NCBI GenBank assembly: GCA_964398985.1
Contig: CAYNOS010000016.1
Span: forward strand, 1 to 51,516
Direction: 5' to 3'
From: CAYMRL01 sp964398985
GTDB taxonomy: Bacteria; Deinococcota; Deinococci; Deinococcales; Trueperaceae
Length of the DNA: 51,516 nt
Shown: one piece after another, positions 32,268 to 40,915 of the stretch
Numbering within the stretch: the first letter of the stretch is position 1
Layout of the letters: every line of letters begins with the position of its first letter
The notes under the pieces: generated by a model
Told to the model about the DNA's origin: nothing
The model's database searches: none
What the model saw: the letters and a program-made list of their open reading frames with translations, nothing else
Translations under genes and position numbers: made by a program

Positions 32268-34520
32268 ATGACCCGCGCTGGCAAGTCCGCCGCTCGCCGC
32301 CTGCTGGGTGCAGCGCTGCTGTCCTGGGCGCTGCTGCCGAGTGCGCTGGCGCAGCCGGCCGCCCCGTGCTCGACTCCCGACACTCCCGTAACGGTGCACG
32401 AGCCGGCGCTGGCAGCGGCCATCAGGGCCGCCCTCGAGTTGCCCGAGGATGCCGCACTCACCTGCTCAGACCTCGCCGAAGTCGGGACTCTGCAAGTGAA
32501 CGGCGCCGGCATCAGCGACCTGACCGGGCTCGAGCACGCTGTCAACCTGACCCGGCTCGACGCCAACGACAACGTCATCGCCGACCTGACGCCTGTCGGG
32601 AACCTCGAGCAGCTCGCGCGGCTCGAGATGCGCAACAACCTCATCCAGGATCTGTCTCCGCTGGGTGGGGCGCAGCGCCTGTCGCGGCTGAACGTCCGGG
32701 GCAACAGGCTCGTCGACGTGTCGCCGCTGGCCGGGCTGGCGCGCCTCAACTCCCTCGACGTCGCCGACAATCAGATCGCCGACCTCTCGCCGCTGCGGGT
32801 GCTGGAGAGACTCGAGTACCTCTACGTCGGCAACAACCTGGTGACCGACGCCGCGGTGTTCGCGCAGTTCACCGTGCTCCGCGACCTCGACCTGTCGTTC
32901 AACCGCCTCACCGACGGCCTCGGCCTGGGCGCGCTCGAGAACCTCCGCTACCTCAACTTGCGCGGCAACCAGCTCGAGAGCCTGGGGTTCATCGTCGCCC
33001 TGCTGAGGATCGACAACCTCGACGTGCGCAGCAACCTGATCAGCGACGTCTCGCCGCTCAGCGGCCTCACCACCTTGCGCACCTTGCGCTTGGGGCGCAA
33101 CCAGATCGCCAACGTCGGCTTCTTGTCCAACCTGCGCTCCCTCGAAGTGCTCGACCTCGAGCGCAACCAGATCACGTCGATCGCGACGCTGGGCCGCTTG
33201 ACGCGCCTCACCTTCCTGAACCTCAATCGCAACCAGGTCGCCGACGTGTCGGTCGTCCGCGGCATGCCCGACCTGGAAGAGCTGCTGCTGAGCCGCAACG
33301 GGGTCGCCGACATCTCGCCGCTGGCGGGCCTGACGTCGTTGACCAATCTCGACCTCAGCGGCAACGGCGTCACCGACATCTCCCATCTCGCCGCCATGCG
33401 CCAGCTGACGACCCTCAACCTCGAGGGCAACGAGGTGAGGTTCCTGCCGGCGCTATCCGTCATGACGCAGCTGACCACCCTCAACCTCAATGACAACCAA
33501 GTGAGCAACCTCGAGCCGCTGCGGTCACTGACCTCACTCACCAGCCTCAACCTGGCCCGCAACGAGGTCGCCGACGCTTCCCTGGTGGCCGAGTTCACGG
33601 GGCTCCGGGAGCTGAGGCTCGGCTACAACCAACTGACCGACGTCTCGGCGCTCGCCCGACTGAGCGAGCTCGAGACTCTCGGGCTCGAGTACAACCAGCT
33701 GACCGACGGCTCGCCGCTGGCGGGCCTGACGAGCCTCGAGGTCCTCTCGCTCCGCGACAACGAGCTCAGCGACATCGGGTTCCTCAGCGGCCTGACGAGA
33801 CTCGAGAACCTCGATCTGCGCGTCAACCAGCTGAGTGACCTCACGCCGCTGGCGGGGCTCACGTCACTCGAGGTCTTGCGCCTCGGCCGCAACACCCTGA
33901 TCAGCGACGTCGCGCCGTTGGCAGGTCTCACCCGCCTGGAAGTGCTCGACCTCGAACGCAACGAGATCGTCGATATCTCGCCCATCGTCGGGCTCACCCG
34001 GCTCGAGGTGCTGCTGCTGGCACGCAATCAGGTGACGGAGATCGGAACGCTTGCAGGCATGAAGCTGCTGCAGGAGCTGGACCTCAACCGCAACCCTGTC
34101 GCCGACCTCGCGTATCTGAGCTCGTTGACGGCGCTGCGCGACCTCGACGTCGGCTACTCGGCCGCTACCGACTTCTCCGTTCTGGCCGCCCTGCGGAACC
34201 TCGAGGTGCTCAACCTCGAGTCGAACGAGCTCACCAGCCTCGCGGTGCTGGCCGGCCTGACGCTGCTCGAGGACCTCAACGTGTCCCGCAACGCGCTCGA
34301 GGACCTGACCGGCCTCCTGCCGTTCGCGCGACTCGAGGTTCTCAATGCTTCGAGGAACCGCGTAACGGACATCAGCCCGCTCCTTGAACTGCCTGCGCTC
34401 ACCACCGCCACCATCGACCGCAACTGCCTGGGCGCCAGCGCCATGACCGGCTTCCTGCTCAGCTCGCTCGCCGCCAACGGCGTCGCAGTCACTGCGGAGC
34501 CGCAGTCGGACTGCTCCTAG
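32268..34520 (+). CDS. Secreted leucine-rich-repeat protein, 28 repeats
   Basis: A 750-residue exported protein. The signal peptide ends PSALAQ at about residue 29. An N-terminal cap with two cysteines (CSTPD, LTCSDL) follows, then 28 repeats of 22 residues with the consensus LxxLTxLxxLxLxxNxIxDISP, one of them (near residue 545) 23 long, and a C-terminal cap with Cys (DRNCLG, QSDCS). This is the internalin/SDS22 type of LRR, a curved solenoid for binding proteins. There is no LPxTG, membrane or lipid anchor, so it is secreted or held by other means. Partner unknown. The start is leaderless (TAGGAT). Confidence 0.9.
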   Translation: MTRAGKSAARRLLGAALLSWALLPSALAQPAAPCSTPDTPVTVHEPALAAAIRAALELPEDAALTCSDLAEVGTLQVNGAGISDLTGLEHAVNLTRLDANDNVIADLTPVGNLEQLARLEMRNNLIQDLSPLGGAQRLSRLNVRGNRLVDVSPLAGLARLNSLDVADNQIADLSPLRVLERLEYLYVGNNLVTDAAVFAQFTVLRDLDLSFNRLTDGLGLGALENLRYLNLRGNQLESLGFIVALLRIDNLDVRSNLISDVSPLSGLTTLRTLRLGRNQIANVGFLSNLRSLEVLDLERNQITSIATLGRLTRLTFLNLNRNQVADVSVVRGMPDLEELLLSRNGVADISPLAGLTSLTNLDLSGNGVTDISHLAAMRQLTTLNLEGNEVRFLPALSVMTQLTTLNLNDNQVSNLEPLRSLTSLTSLNLARNEVADASLVAEFTGLRELRLGYNQLTDVSALARLSELETLGLEYNQLTDGSPLAGLTSLEVLSLRDNELSDIGFLSGLTRLENLDLRVNQLSDLTPLAGLTSLEVLRLGRNTLISDVAPLAGLTRLEVLDLERNEIVDISPIVGLTRLEVLLLARNQVTEIGTLAGMKLLQELDLNRNPVADLAYLSSLTALRDLDVGYSAATDFSVLAALRNLEVLNLESNELTSLAVLAGLTLLEDLNVSRNALEDLTGLLPFARLEVLNASRNRVTDISPLLELPALTTATIDRNCLGASAMTGFLLSSLAANGVAVTAEPQSDCS

Positions 34521-34590
34521 GCGCTGACGCGGGCCGGCCCGCCCTTGCTACGCTGGCTGCCGGTGGCACCGCGCCACCTTGGAGGTCGCC

Positions 34591-35130
34591 ATGTCGAGTA
34601 CCACCCCTGCCCCGCGGCATCTCCCGCCTTGGCTCCGTGGCCCTGTCGCCGGCGTTCCGCGTGAACTAGAGGCCGTGGCCCACGCCCTGCAACAGACCCT
34701 CGAAGAGGTCGAGGACTTCACCCGCGACTTCCCCGACGAGCTGCTGTCCTACCGTCCGGCCGGGCTCGGGCACACCGCGTTCCACCTGAAGCACATCGCC
34801 GGCGTCATCGACCGGCTGCTAACGATCGCCAGCGGCGAGAGCATCACGGACGAGCAGCGCCAGCAGGCGCTCGACGAGAGCCAGCACGACCCGAGCGAAA
34901 GCGTCTCACAGCTCGTCGCCAACGTTCGTCAGGTGATCGAGCGCGGCATCGAGCAGCTGCGTCACACCGACCTCGCCTCGCTGTACGAGCCCCGCCTGGT
35001 CGGCAGGAAGCAGCTCCCCTCGACCGTCTTCGGCACGCTCTTCCACGCCGCCGAGCACGCGCAACGGCACTGCGGCCAGCTGTTGGTGACGACCCGCGTG
35101 GCGCTGGAGCAGGCCAAGAAAGCCGGCTAG
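34591..35130 (+). CDS. DinB/YfiT-like family protein
   Basis: A 179-residue four-helix-bundle protein. The metal-ligand histidines are in TAFHLKHIAGV and FHAAEHAQRHCGQ, the usual DinB_2 positions. DinB-like proteins are metal-binding, and some are thiol-dependent S-transferases that use bacillithiol or mycothiol; the role here is unknown. GGAGG lies 5 nt before the ATG at 34591 and decides the start over an in-frame GTG... upstream at 34579. It follows the LRR gene by 70 bp with no obvious terminator. Confidence 0.82.
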   Translation: MSSTTPAPRHLPPWLRGPVAGVPRELEAVAHALQQTLEEVEDFTRDFPDELLSYRPAGLGHTAFHLKHIAGVIDRLLTIASGESITDEQRQQALDESQHDPSESVSQLVANVRQVIERGIEQLRHTDLASLYEPRLVGRKQLPSTVFGTLFHAAEHAQRHCGQLLVTTRVALEQAKKAG

Positions 35131-35143
35131 CTGAGGGCGTCGG

Positions 35144-35482
35144 CTAGCGGTCGGTCTCCTCGCCCGGCTCGAGGTCGCGAGGTTTGACTCTGGAAGCTTG
35201 GCGCGGCGCGGCCAACCGCGCCGTTGCGCGCCGGGCCGGGAGTGTCCGACCGACAGCGAGCTTGCGCGAGGGACGCTGGTGCGTGCTCGGCCCGCGGCGG
35301 GACAGCGTCACCTCGACGGGGTAGGGCCGCCGCCCCGCGATCAGCTCCTTCCACTCGAGCAGCTCGAACCAGGCGCCCTGGTGGTAGACGTCGAGCCGGT
35401 CGCGGCGGGCCAGCCACCAATGCCAATAGCGGCGGTCGCTCGGCTCCAAGCGAACGTAGTAGCGGGTGTCTTCGGATCTCAC
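35144..35482 (-). CDS. Small hypothetical protein
   Basis: A 112-residue protein I do not recognise. The first half is Trp/Tyr-rich (RYYVRLEPSDRRYWHWWLAR, GAWFELLEWKELI), compact and probably folded. The last 50 residues are Arg/Pro-rich and probably disordered. No signal peptide or membrane segment is seen. GTG 35482 is preceded by GGGAGGG. Upstream lies the palindrome at 35497-35515, so it may be regulated. It converges with the DinB gene. Confidence 0.55.
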   Translation of the reverse strand: MRSEDTRYYVRLEPSDRRYWHWWLARRDRLDVYHQGAWFELLEWKELIAGRRPYPVEVTLSRRGPSTHQRPSRKLAVGRTLPARRATARLAAPRQASRVKPRDLEPGEETDR

Positions 35483-35496
35483 GGGCCCTCCCGGAC

Positions 35497-35515
35497 TACC
35501 TTAGATACTAAGGTA
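35497..35515. promoter_or_regulatory. Perfect palindrome TACCTTAG-ATA-CTAAGGTA
   Basis: Arms of 8 bp (35497-35504 and 35508-35515) around ATA, in the gap between the small hypothetical gene (minus strand) and an orphan Shine-Dalgarno/GTG (plus strand, 35542). TTAG/CTAA half-sites are seen in operators of MarR-type regulators, but no such gene is adjacent. TATTGT at 35514-35519 could be a -10 box for the plus strand. Confidence 0.6.
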
Positions 35516-35541
35516 TTGTGCATCTTCGCCCGGGAGGAAAG

Positions 35542-35583
35542 GTGAGAGCCGGCCGCCGCCAGGAGCCCTTCAACCGATGTTGA
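35542..35583 (+). pseudogene. Possible 5' remnant of a lost gene (13-codon frame)
   Basis: GGGAGGAAAG followed by GTG opens a frame that stops after 13 codons and runs into the 3' end of the convergent antiporter gene. Well-formed initiation signals beside a palindrome, with almost no coding sequence, suggest the start of a truncated regulator gene. It could also be a short regulatory peptide, or chance. Confidence 0.25.
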
Positions 35584-37708
35584 GGACCAGCACCGGGCAC
35601 TTCGCCTCGTCGAGCACGCGCTCGACTCGCGGTCCCAGGAACAGGCGGTCGGAGCCGGAGCGCACCTCGGTTCCCAGCACGATCAGGTCCGCGCCCTCAT
35701 CTTCGGCCGCGTTGAGGATCGCCTTGACCACCGACTCGCCTTCGTCGATGCGCGTGGCGGCGCTCACTCCCAGGGTCTTGCCGATGTCCTGGAGGGAGGC
35801 GAGGCTGTTGCGAGCGTTCTCGAGCTGACGCTCGTACGTCTCTCCCGCCTCGAAGCGGTGGCTGTCGGCAAGGCGCTCGAGGACGTGCAACAGCACCACG
35901 GGCTCGCCATTCGTGACCAGCGCGAAGGCCAGCTCGGCGGCCTGCCGTGACGAGAACGAGCCGTTGGAGGGCACCAGCACCTTGTGCGGCGGCCAGCGCT
36001 CGGCGCGCTCGCGGCCTTTCACGATCACGGAAGGCACGCCGCCCATGCGCACCACGTAGTCGACCAGGGGGCTGAACAGCACGTCGCGGCGGTCGCCGCT
36101 CTCGGTGGCGCCGAGCACTATCAGGTCGTAGTCCTTGCCCGCCTCATCAACGATCTCCTCGATCGGGTCGGTCGACTCGACCACGCGCTTGGTCATCTCG
36201 AGGTCACTGAAGTCCTCGGCGATCTCGTTCAGGAACGCCTGTCCAGCGGCCTTCTGACCGGGCGCCGTGACCGTCATCAACGTGACCGCGAGATCGCTGC
36301 CGAGGCGATCGAGCAAGAACGCCTCGACGCGATGGTGGCTCGGGTCCGCGTCCCTCCTGAGTCTCAGCGGCAGCAATACCCGTCTGAGGCTGGCGATGGG
36401 GCTTTCGGCGGCCAGCTCCTCCAACTCCAGTCGCGCCTGCTCGACGGCGTCGGGAGTCAGCCTGGTTGCGACGACCTTCAGCATCATCGGTGCCAGCACC
36501 GACGTGATCACGGCGACCAGGACGATGATCGAGTACATGTTGATGCTCAGGATCCCGGCGAACAGGCCGATGGTCGCGATGATGATGCCGACCGCGCCTC
36601 GCGCGTTCAAGGCCGAACCGAAGGCCAAGGCCGGCCAATGCTTGAGGCCACGCAGCCGTGCGCCCAGGTACGCTCCGCCGATCTTCGAGAGGTTGGCGGC
36701 GAGTATCACCAAGAGCGTGACGGGCAGCAGCTCGCGCGTCAGCAGCGCGGGCACGTCGACCTTCAGCCCCGCCAGTGCGAAGAAGATCGGAGCGAACACC
36801 GCGATCGTGACGCTGTGGAGCTTGCCTATCACCGCCGCCGGCAGCCGGCGCATGGTGCCGAACAGCACGCCCACGACGAACGCTCCCAGCACCGCGTCGA
36901 TCCCGATGGCCTGCGCGATGGCGCCCCACACCAGGGCGGCGGCGACGACCAGCGTGACCAGGCGCTCGCCGATCGACATGCGGTCTTGCACGAAGTCGAG
37001 TGCCTTGGTGAGCAGCCAGCGACCGAGGGTGAACGACAGCCCCATGTAGAGCAGGATCTTGGCGGTAGCGCCGAGCACGCCGGCGGCGGTCAGGGCCGCG
37101 CCACCCGCCAGCCCCAGGATGACCGATAGCAAGATCCAGGCGACCGTGTCCTCGATCATGCCGACCGCCATGATCGTTTGGCCGATGTCGCGGCGCATCA
37201 GCTTCAGGTCGATGAGCACCTTCGCCAGCACCGGGATGGCCGTGACGGCCATGGCGGTCGCGAAGAACAGCACGAACGCGGTGCGGTGAGTAGGGTCGGC
37301 GAGCAGCGCGTCCGGCAGCAGCGCGCCGACGATCAGGCCCACGGCGAACGACACGCCGATGCTGCCGGCGGCGATGCCGACGGCCGTCCTGGCGTGGTGC
37401 CGGATCAGCGGCAGGTCGATCTCGAGCCCCGTGATGATCAACAGGAACATGGCGCCGAGGAAGCCCATGAACTCGAGCAGGTAGCCCTGCTCCGGGTTCT
37501 GCGGCAACATCCAACCGCCCACCCAGGGGATCGCGCCGCTGAGCAGCGATGGCCCGAGGATCACGCCGGCGAGGATCTCGCCCATCACGGCCGGCTGACC
37601 GAGGCGTTGCGCGACCCAGCCGCCCAGGCGAGCCACGACGAGCAGCACCGCCAACTGGATCAGCAGCATCAAGATGTCGTCGTGGGGGGCCGCGCCGAAT
37701 ATCTGCAT
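35570..37708 (-). CDS. Kef/CPA2-type cation-proton antiporter with two C-terminal Usp domains
   Basis: A 712-residue protein. Residues 1 to about 410 are the CPA2 membrane domain: QPAVMGEILAGVILGPSLL, FLLIITGLEIDLPL, and VGMIEDTVAWILLSVILG, where the ED pair replaces the usual DD ion-binding Asp pair. NARGAVGIIIATIGL is also typical. Two universal-stress-protein domains follow, about 435-565 (DYDLIVLGATESGDRRDVLF) and 570-710 (HKVLVPSNGSFSSRQAAELA, ADLIVLGTEVRSG). It probably exchanges Na+ or K+ for H+ under nucleotide or stress control. Lone gene, divergent from the ZnuA-like gene. Confidence 0.88.
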   Translation of the reverse strand: MQIFGAAPHDDILMLLIQLAVLLVVARLGGWVAQRLGQPAVMGEILAGVILGPSLLSGAIPWVGGWMLPQNPEQGYLLEFMGFLGAMFLLIITGLEIDLPLIRHHARTAVGIAAGSIGVSFAVGLIVGALLPDALLADPTHRTAFVLFFATAMAVTAIPVLAKVLIDLKLMRRDIGQTIMAVGMIEDTVAWILLSVILGLAGGAALTAAGVLGATAKILLYMGLSFTLGRWLLTKALDFVQDRMSIGERLVTLVVAAALVWGAIAQAIGIDAVLGAFVVGVLFGTMRRLPAAVIGKLHSVTIAVFAPIFFALAGLKVDVPALLTRELLPVTLLVILAANLSKIGGAYLGARLRGLKHWPALAFGSALNARGAVGIIIATIGLFAGILSINMYSIIVLVAVITSVLAPMMLKVVATRLTPDAVEQARLELEELAAESPIASLRRVLLPLRLRRDADPSHHRVEAFLLDRLGSDLAVTLMTVTAPGQKAAGQAFLNEIAEDFSDLEMTKRVVESTDPIEEIVDEAGKDYDLIVLGATESGDRRDVLFSPLVDYVVRMGGVPSVIVKGRERAERWPPHKVLVPSNGSFSSRQAAELAFALVTNGEPVVLLHVLERLADSHRFEAGETYERQLENARNSLASLQDIGKTLGVSAATRIDEGESVVKAILNAAEDEGADLIVLGTEVRSGSDRLFLGPRVERVLDEAKCPVLVLNIG

Positions 37709-37839
37709 GGGTCGAATCGCCGCCGGTCGCCGAGTGCGGTCCCGGAGCAGGGTCGGATGCTAACACGGTGGCGCCCGGAGGCCCGACCTGGTTACAGATT
37801 CGGCATCGGCCGCTATTGCGCGGCGCCGGCAACGGTTGA

Positions 37840-37845
37840 TACCCT
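37840..37845 (+). promoter_or_regulatory. -10 box TACCCT for the ZnuA-like gene (leaderless)
   Basis: TACCCT ends 6 nt before the ATG at 37852; TTGCGC (37816-37821) 18 nt upstream is a fair -35. Confidence 0.6.
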
Positions 37846-37851
37846 CGCCTA

Positions 37852-38790
37852 ATGAGAATCCGTTCTCACCTACGTGCGGGACGCCGACGCCCCTCGTTGA
37901 TGGCGTGCCTCGCGCTGTTGGCGGCGTTGGTGGCGCAGACCGCCTTCGCTCAGCAGCGTCCACGGGTGGTCGTCTCCATCCACCCGCTCTTCGACCTCGT
38001 CAGCCAAGTCGCCGGCGACGACGCGGACGTCGAGCGCCTGCTCGCCCCCGGCGTCGCCGTTCACGATTTCGACCCGGCTCCCAGCGACATGCTGCGGATC
38101 GTCGGAGCCGACCTGATCGTCATGAACGGCGGCGCCGACGAGTGGCTCAAGCGCATGATCGACGCCGGCGGTCAGAGCGCTTCGACCTTGGTCGTGACCG
38201 AGCTCGCCGTGCTGCGGGCCGAGGTCGCGGCACGCTACCCGGACCAGGTCGAGTTCGATGGTTCCGGAGCGGTGGTCGCCTTCAACCCTCACGTGTGGCT
38301 CGAGCCGCTCTTGATGCGCGCCGTGCTGCCGGAGATCGCCGCGGCGTTGGCTGAGATCGACCCCGGCAATGCCGGTGACTACCGGGCGCGCCAGGCTGCG
38401 CTGGCGGCCGACCTCGTCGCGCTCGACGCCGAGCTGGCGGCCACCTTGGCACCGGTCGCGGGCGCCCCGTTCGTGCCGTTCCACGACGCCTGGCCGTACT
38501 TCGCGGCGCGCTACGGTCTCGACCTGGTGGTGGAGATCGAGCCGTTCCCGGGTCGCGAGCCGAGCGCGTCCTACCTGGTCGAGGTGCTCGCGCAAGTGGC
38601 CAGCAGCGGAGCTCGGACCATCTTCACCGAACCGCAGCTGGGCCGGAGACCCGCCCAAGTCGTGGCGCAGGAAGCCGGCGTCGAGCTTGCCGAGCTCGAC
38701 CCACTGGGCGGCTTCCCCGGACGCGAGAGCTACCAGGACCTGCTGCGCTTCAACGCCGCCGCCGTGGCAGTGGGCCTCAAGGTGCCATAG
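37852..38790 (+). CDS. Zinc/manganese ABC importer binding protein (ZnuA/TroA type)
   Basis: A 312-residue cluster A-I binding protein with a signal peptide ending TAFAQQ at about residue 34. The metal ligands are in place: H71 (HDFDPAPSD), H147 (NPHVWLEPL) and H211 (FHDAWPYFAARYGL), with an acidic fourth ligand near the end (ELDPLGG). The low-complexity His-rich loop of true ZnuA is absent, so Mn or Zn are both possible. No ATPase or permease gene is adjacent. A dyad over the start codon suggests control by a metal-dependent repressor. Confidence 0.87.
   Translation: MRIRSHLRAGRRRPSLMACLALLAALVAQTAFAQQRPRVVVSIHPLFDLVSQVAGDDADVERLLAPGVAVHDFDPAPSDMLRIVGADLIVMNGGADEWLKRMIDAGGQSASTLVVTELAVLRAEVAARYPDQVEFDGSGAVVAFNPHVWLEPLLMRAVLPEIAAALAEIDPGNAGDYRARQAALAADLVALDAELAATLAPVAGAPFVPFHDAWPYFAARYGLDLVVEIEPFPGREPSASYLVEVLAQVASSGARTIFTEPQLGRRPAQVVAQEAGVELAELDPLGGFPGRESYQDLLRFNAAAVAVGLKVP
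37853..37868. promoter_or_regulatory. Candidate Fur/Zur-type operator on the start codon
   Basis: TGAGAA-TCCG-TTCTCA is a 6-4-6 inverted repeat beginning at the second base of the ATG. Since transcription should start at the ATG, a repressor bound here would block it. Half-sites TGAGAA/TTCTCA recall Fur-family boxes, though the usual spacing is 7-1-7. Confidence 0.45.
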
Positions 38791-38817
38791 CTCCCTTCAC
38801 GCTTCATGTTGGTGCCC

Positions 38818-38823
38818 TAACAT
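38818..38823 (+). promoter_or_regulatory. -10 box TAACAT for the DUF4139 gene (leaderless)
   Basis: TAACAT ends 7 nt before the ATG at 38831; TTCACG 16 nt upstream (38796-38801) may serve as -35. Confidence 0.5.
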
Positions 38824-38830
38824 CTCGGTC

Positions 38831-40915
38831 ATGACGAGTCGCAAGGTCCTGTCAATATCGAGCAGGTTGGCGCTGGTCCTGGCCCAGGTGCTGGCGAGCA
38901 TGGCGGTAGCCCAGCCGGCGCCCGCGGGAGCGGATCTGCCCCATGCCGACCTGCCTGTCACCCGTGTCGTGCTGTTCACCAACGGCGTCGGCTATTTCGA
39001 ACACTCCGGCACCGTGACGGGCGATCAGCAGCTCGAGCTCCACGTCGACGCCGAGCACATGGACGACCTGCTGCAGAGCCTGGTGCTTCAGGACTTCGGT
39101 GGCGGCAGCATCGCACCGGTGCGCTACGACTCGCGCGATCCGCTCAACCGCATCCTCGGCAGCTACTCGCTCGACCTCACGGGCAACCCGACCCTCGCGA
39201 GCATCCTCACGCAAGCCCGAGGCGAGCGCGTCCGGCTGCAGGCCAGCCAGCTGCTCGAGGGCGTGATCGTCAGCGTCGAGCGCGTCGACGTTCCCGAAGA
39301 AGCCACCCGCCACTTCATCACGCTGGCGACGGGAGACGGCCTCGAGCGCGTGGCTCTCGACGAGGTCAGCGACGTGCGCTTCGAGTCGGCGGAGCTGCGT
39401 GAGGAGCTCGACGCCGCGCTCGGCGCCATCGCCCGCTACCGCGTCATCGGAAGCAAGAACGTCAGGCTGGTGTTCACGGGCCAAGGTCAGCGCGAGGTGC
39501 GCGTCGGCTACGTCCGCGAGATGCCGGTGTGGAAGAGCAGCTACCGCTTGGTCGTCGCTGACGGCACCGCCGACCTGCAGGGGTGGGCGATCCTCGACAA
39601 CCCCACCGACCTCGACCTGGTGGACGTGTCGGTGTCGTTCGTCGCCGGCCAGCCGATCTCGTTCATCACCTCGCTGTATGACCCCATCTACGTCGCGCGC
39701 GCGCGGGTCGCTAGGCAAGCGTCCGCCAGCGCCGTTCCCGACATCGACTCCGAGGTGCTCGGAGCCGCCCGCGCGATGCCCGCCCCCGCGGTGGCGCAGA
39801 TGGAGTCCGCCGACTTCATGAGCGAAGCGCTGGCCGCGGCGCCTCCGAGCCTCAGCGGCGCCGGAGTCGAGGCGCAGGCTACGGGCGCGCGCAGCGGCGC
39901 GACCTTCGCCTACCACGTGAGCCAGCCGGTGACGGTGGGGCGACACGAGTCGGTGATGATCCCGATCGTCCAGCAGACGCTGCCCGCCGAGCGCGTCGCG
40001 CACTTTGACCGAGAATTCGCCGGCAGCTACCCGTTCGCGGGCGTGCGGCTAGTCAACGACACCGGCCTGCATCTCGCAGCCGGCACCGTGTCGGTGTTCG
40101 ATGAGACCGGCTTCGCGGGCAACGCCCGACTCTCGGACGTGCTGCCCGACGACAGCCGGGTGCTGGCCTACGCCGTCGACCTCGAGCTGCCCGTCGACGT
40201 CCAGACGTCCCCGCGTCCCGAGAACGTGTTCGCGGCCGTCATCCGCGGCGGCATGCTCGAGGCGAGCGTCCGCAACCGCATCGAGATCACCGTGCGGGTG
40301 GACCCGCGCACCGAGGAGCCGCGCCTACTGCTGGTCGACCTCCCGCGCCGCCCCGGTTACGACGTCGTGGGCCTGGAGCCCGCACCGCTCTTGACGGCCG
40401 ACTCGCTGCGCTTCGGCGTGACGCTCAACGGCGCCGAGCCGCAGGCGGCAGGCGACGCGGTGCCGGTTCAGTTGGAGTGTGCGGCCGGAGCCGAGGACCC
40501 CTGCGAGCTGGTCGTCGTCCTCGAACAGGTGGTGACACGGCGCGCGTCGCTGGCGAACCACGACCGCGGCACGCTGGCCTTCTACCTCGAGAACGTCGAA
40601 CTCTCCAGCGAGGACCGCGCGACGATCGAGTCGATCGTCGACCTGCAGGCTCGCATCGAGCAGCTCACCAGCGCCAGCCGGTCGCTGGAGTCGCGCATCG
40701 CCGAGATCCACTCCGACCAGAACCGCATCCGCTCCAACATGGGCGCGTTGGATCGCAACTCGAGCCTGTACCGGCGTTACGTTACCGATCTCGAGGCGCA
40801 GGAGGATCAGCTCGACGACCTGGGCAACGAGCTCGAGACGCTGCGCTCCGAGATCGCAGAGCTGAACCTCGAGCTGGCCGAGCTGTTCTCCGGTCTGTTG
40901 CAGGAGGGTCGTTAG
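38831..40915 (+). CDS. Exported DUF4139 domain protein with C-terminal coiled coil
   Basis: A 694-residue protein with a signal peptide (LALVLAQVLASMAVAQP, cut near residue 28). The start TRVVLFTNGVGYFEHSG and the core VGYVREMPVWKSSYRLVV with LQGWAILDNPTDLDLVDVSV are those of the DUF4139 family. The last 90 residues form heptad-like helices (DLQARIEQLTSASRSLESRI and ETLRSEIAELNLELAELF). The function is unknown; related proteins are exported and beta-rich. The longer open frame upstream overlaps the ZnuA-like gene and is not used; TAACAT fixes the start. Its TAG overlaps the TAA of the GHMP kinase gene tail to tail. Confidence 0.8.
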   Translation: MTSRKVLSISSRLALVLAQVLASMAVAQPAPAGADLPHADLPVTRVVLFTNGVGYFEHSGTVTGDQQLELHVDAEHMDDLLQSLVLQDFGGGSIAPVRYDSRDPLNRILGSYSLDLTGNPTLASILTQARGERVRLQASQLLEGVIVSVERVDVPEEATRHFITLATGDGLERVALDEVSDVRFESAELREELDAALGAIARYRVIGSKNVRLVFTGQGQREVRVGYVREMPVWKSSYRLVVADGTADLQGWAILDNPTDLDLVDVSVSFVAGQPISFITSLYDPIYVARARVARQASASAVPDIDSEVLGAARAMPAPAVAQMESADFMSEALAAAPPSLSGAGVEAQATGARSGATFAYHVSQPVTVGRHESVMIPIVQQTLPAERVAHFDREFAGSYPFAGVRLVNDTGLHLAAGTVSVFDETGFAGNARLSDVLPDDSRVLAYAVDLELPVDVQTSPRPENVFAAVIRGGMLEASVRNRIEITVRVDPRTEEPRLLLVDLPRRPGYDVVGLEPAPLLTADSLRFGVTLNGAEPQAAGDAVPVQLECAAGAEDPCELVVVLEQVVTRRASLANHDRGTLAFYLENVELSSEDRATIESIVDLQARIEQLTSASRSLESRIAEIHSDQNRIRSNMGALDRNSSLYRRYVTDLEAQEDQLDDLGNELETLRSEIAELNLELAELFSGLLQEGR

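Noticed and set aside
32166..32399. N-terminal extension of the antiporter frame
   Set aside because: Arg/Gln-rich, overlaps the promoter and start of the divergent LRR gene, and precedes the membrane domain.
32500..34450. DNA tandem repeats in the LRR gene
   Set aside because: The periodicity is at protein level (22 residues); the nucleotide copies are too diverged to be a DNA repeat array, and nothing suggests CRISPR.
38369..38830. 154-codon upstream extension of the DUF4139 frame
   Set aside because: It overlaps the ZnuA-like gene in another frame and is Arg/Ser/Trp-rich; the signal peptide and promoter place the start at 38831.
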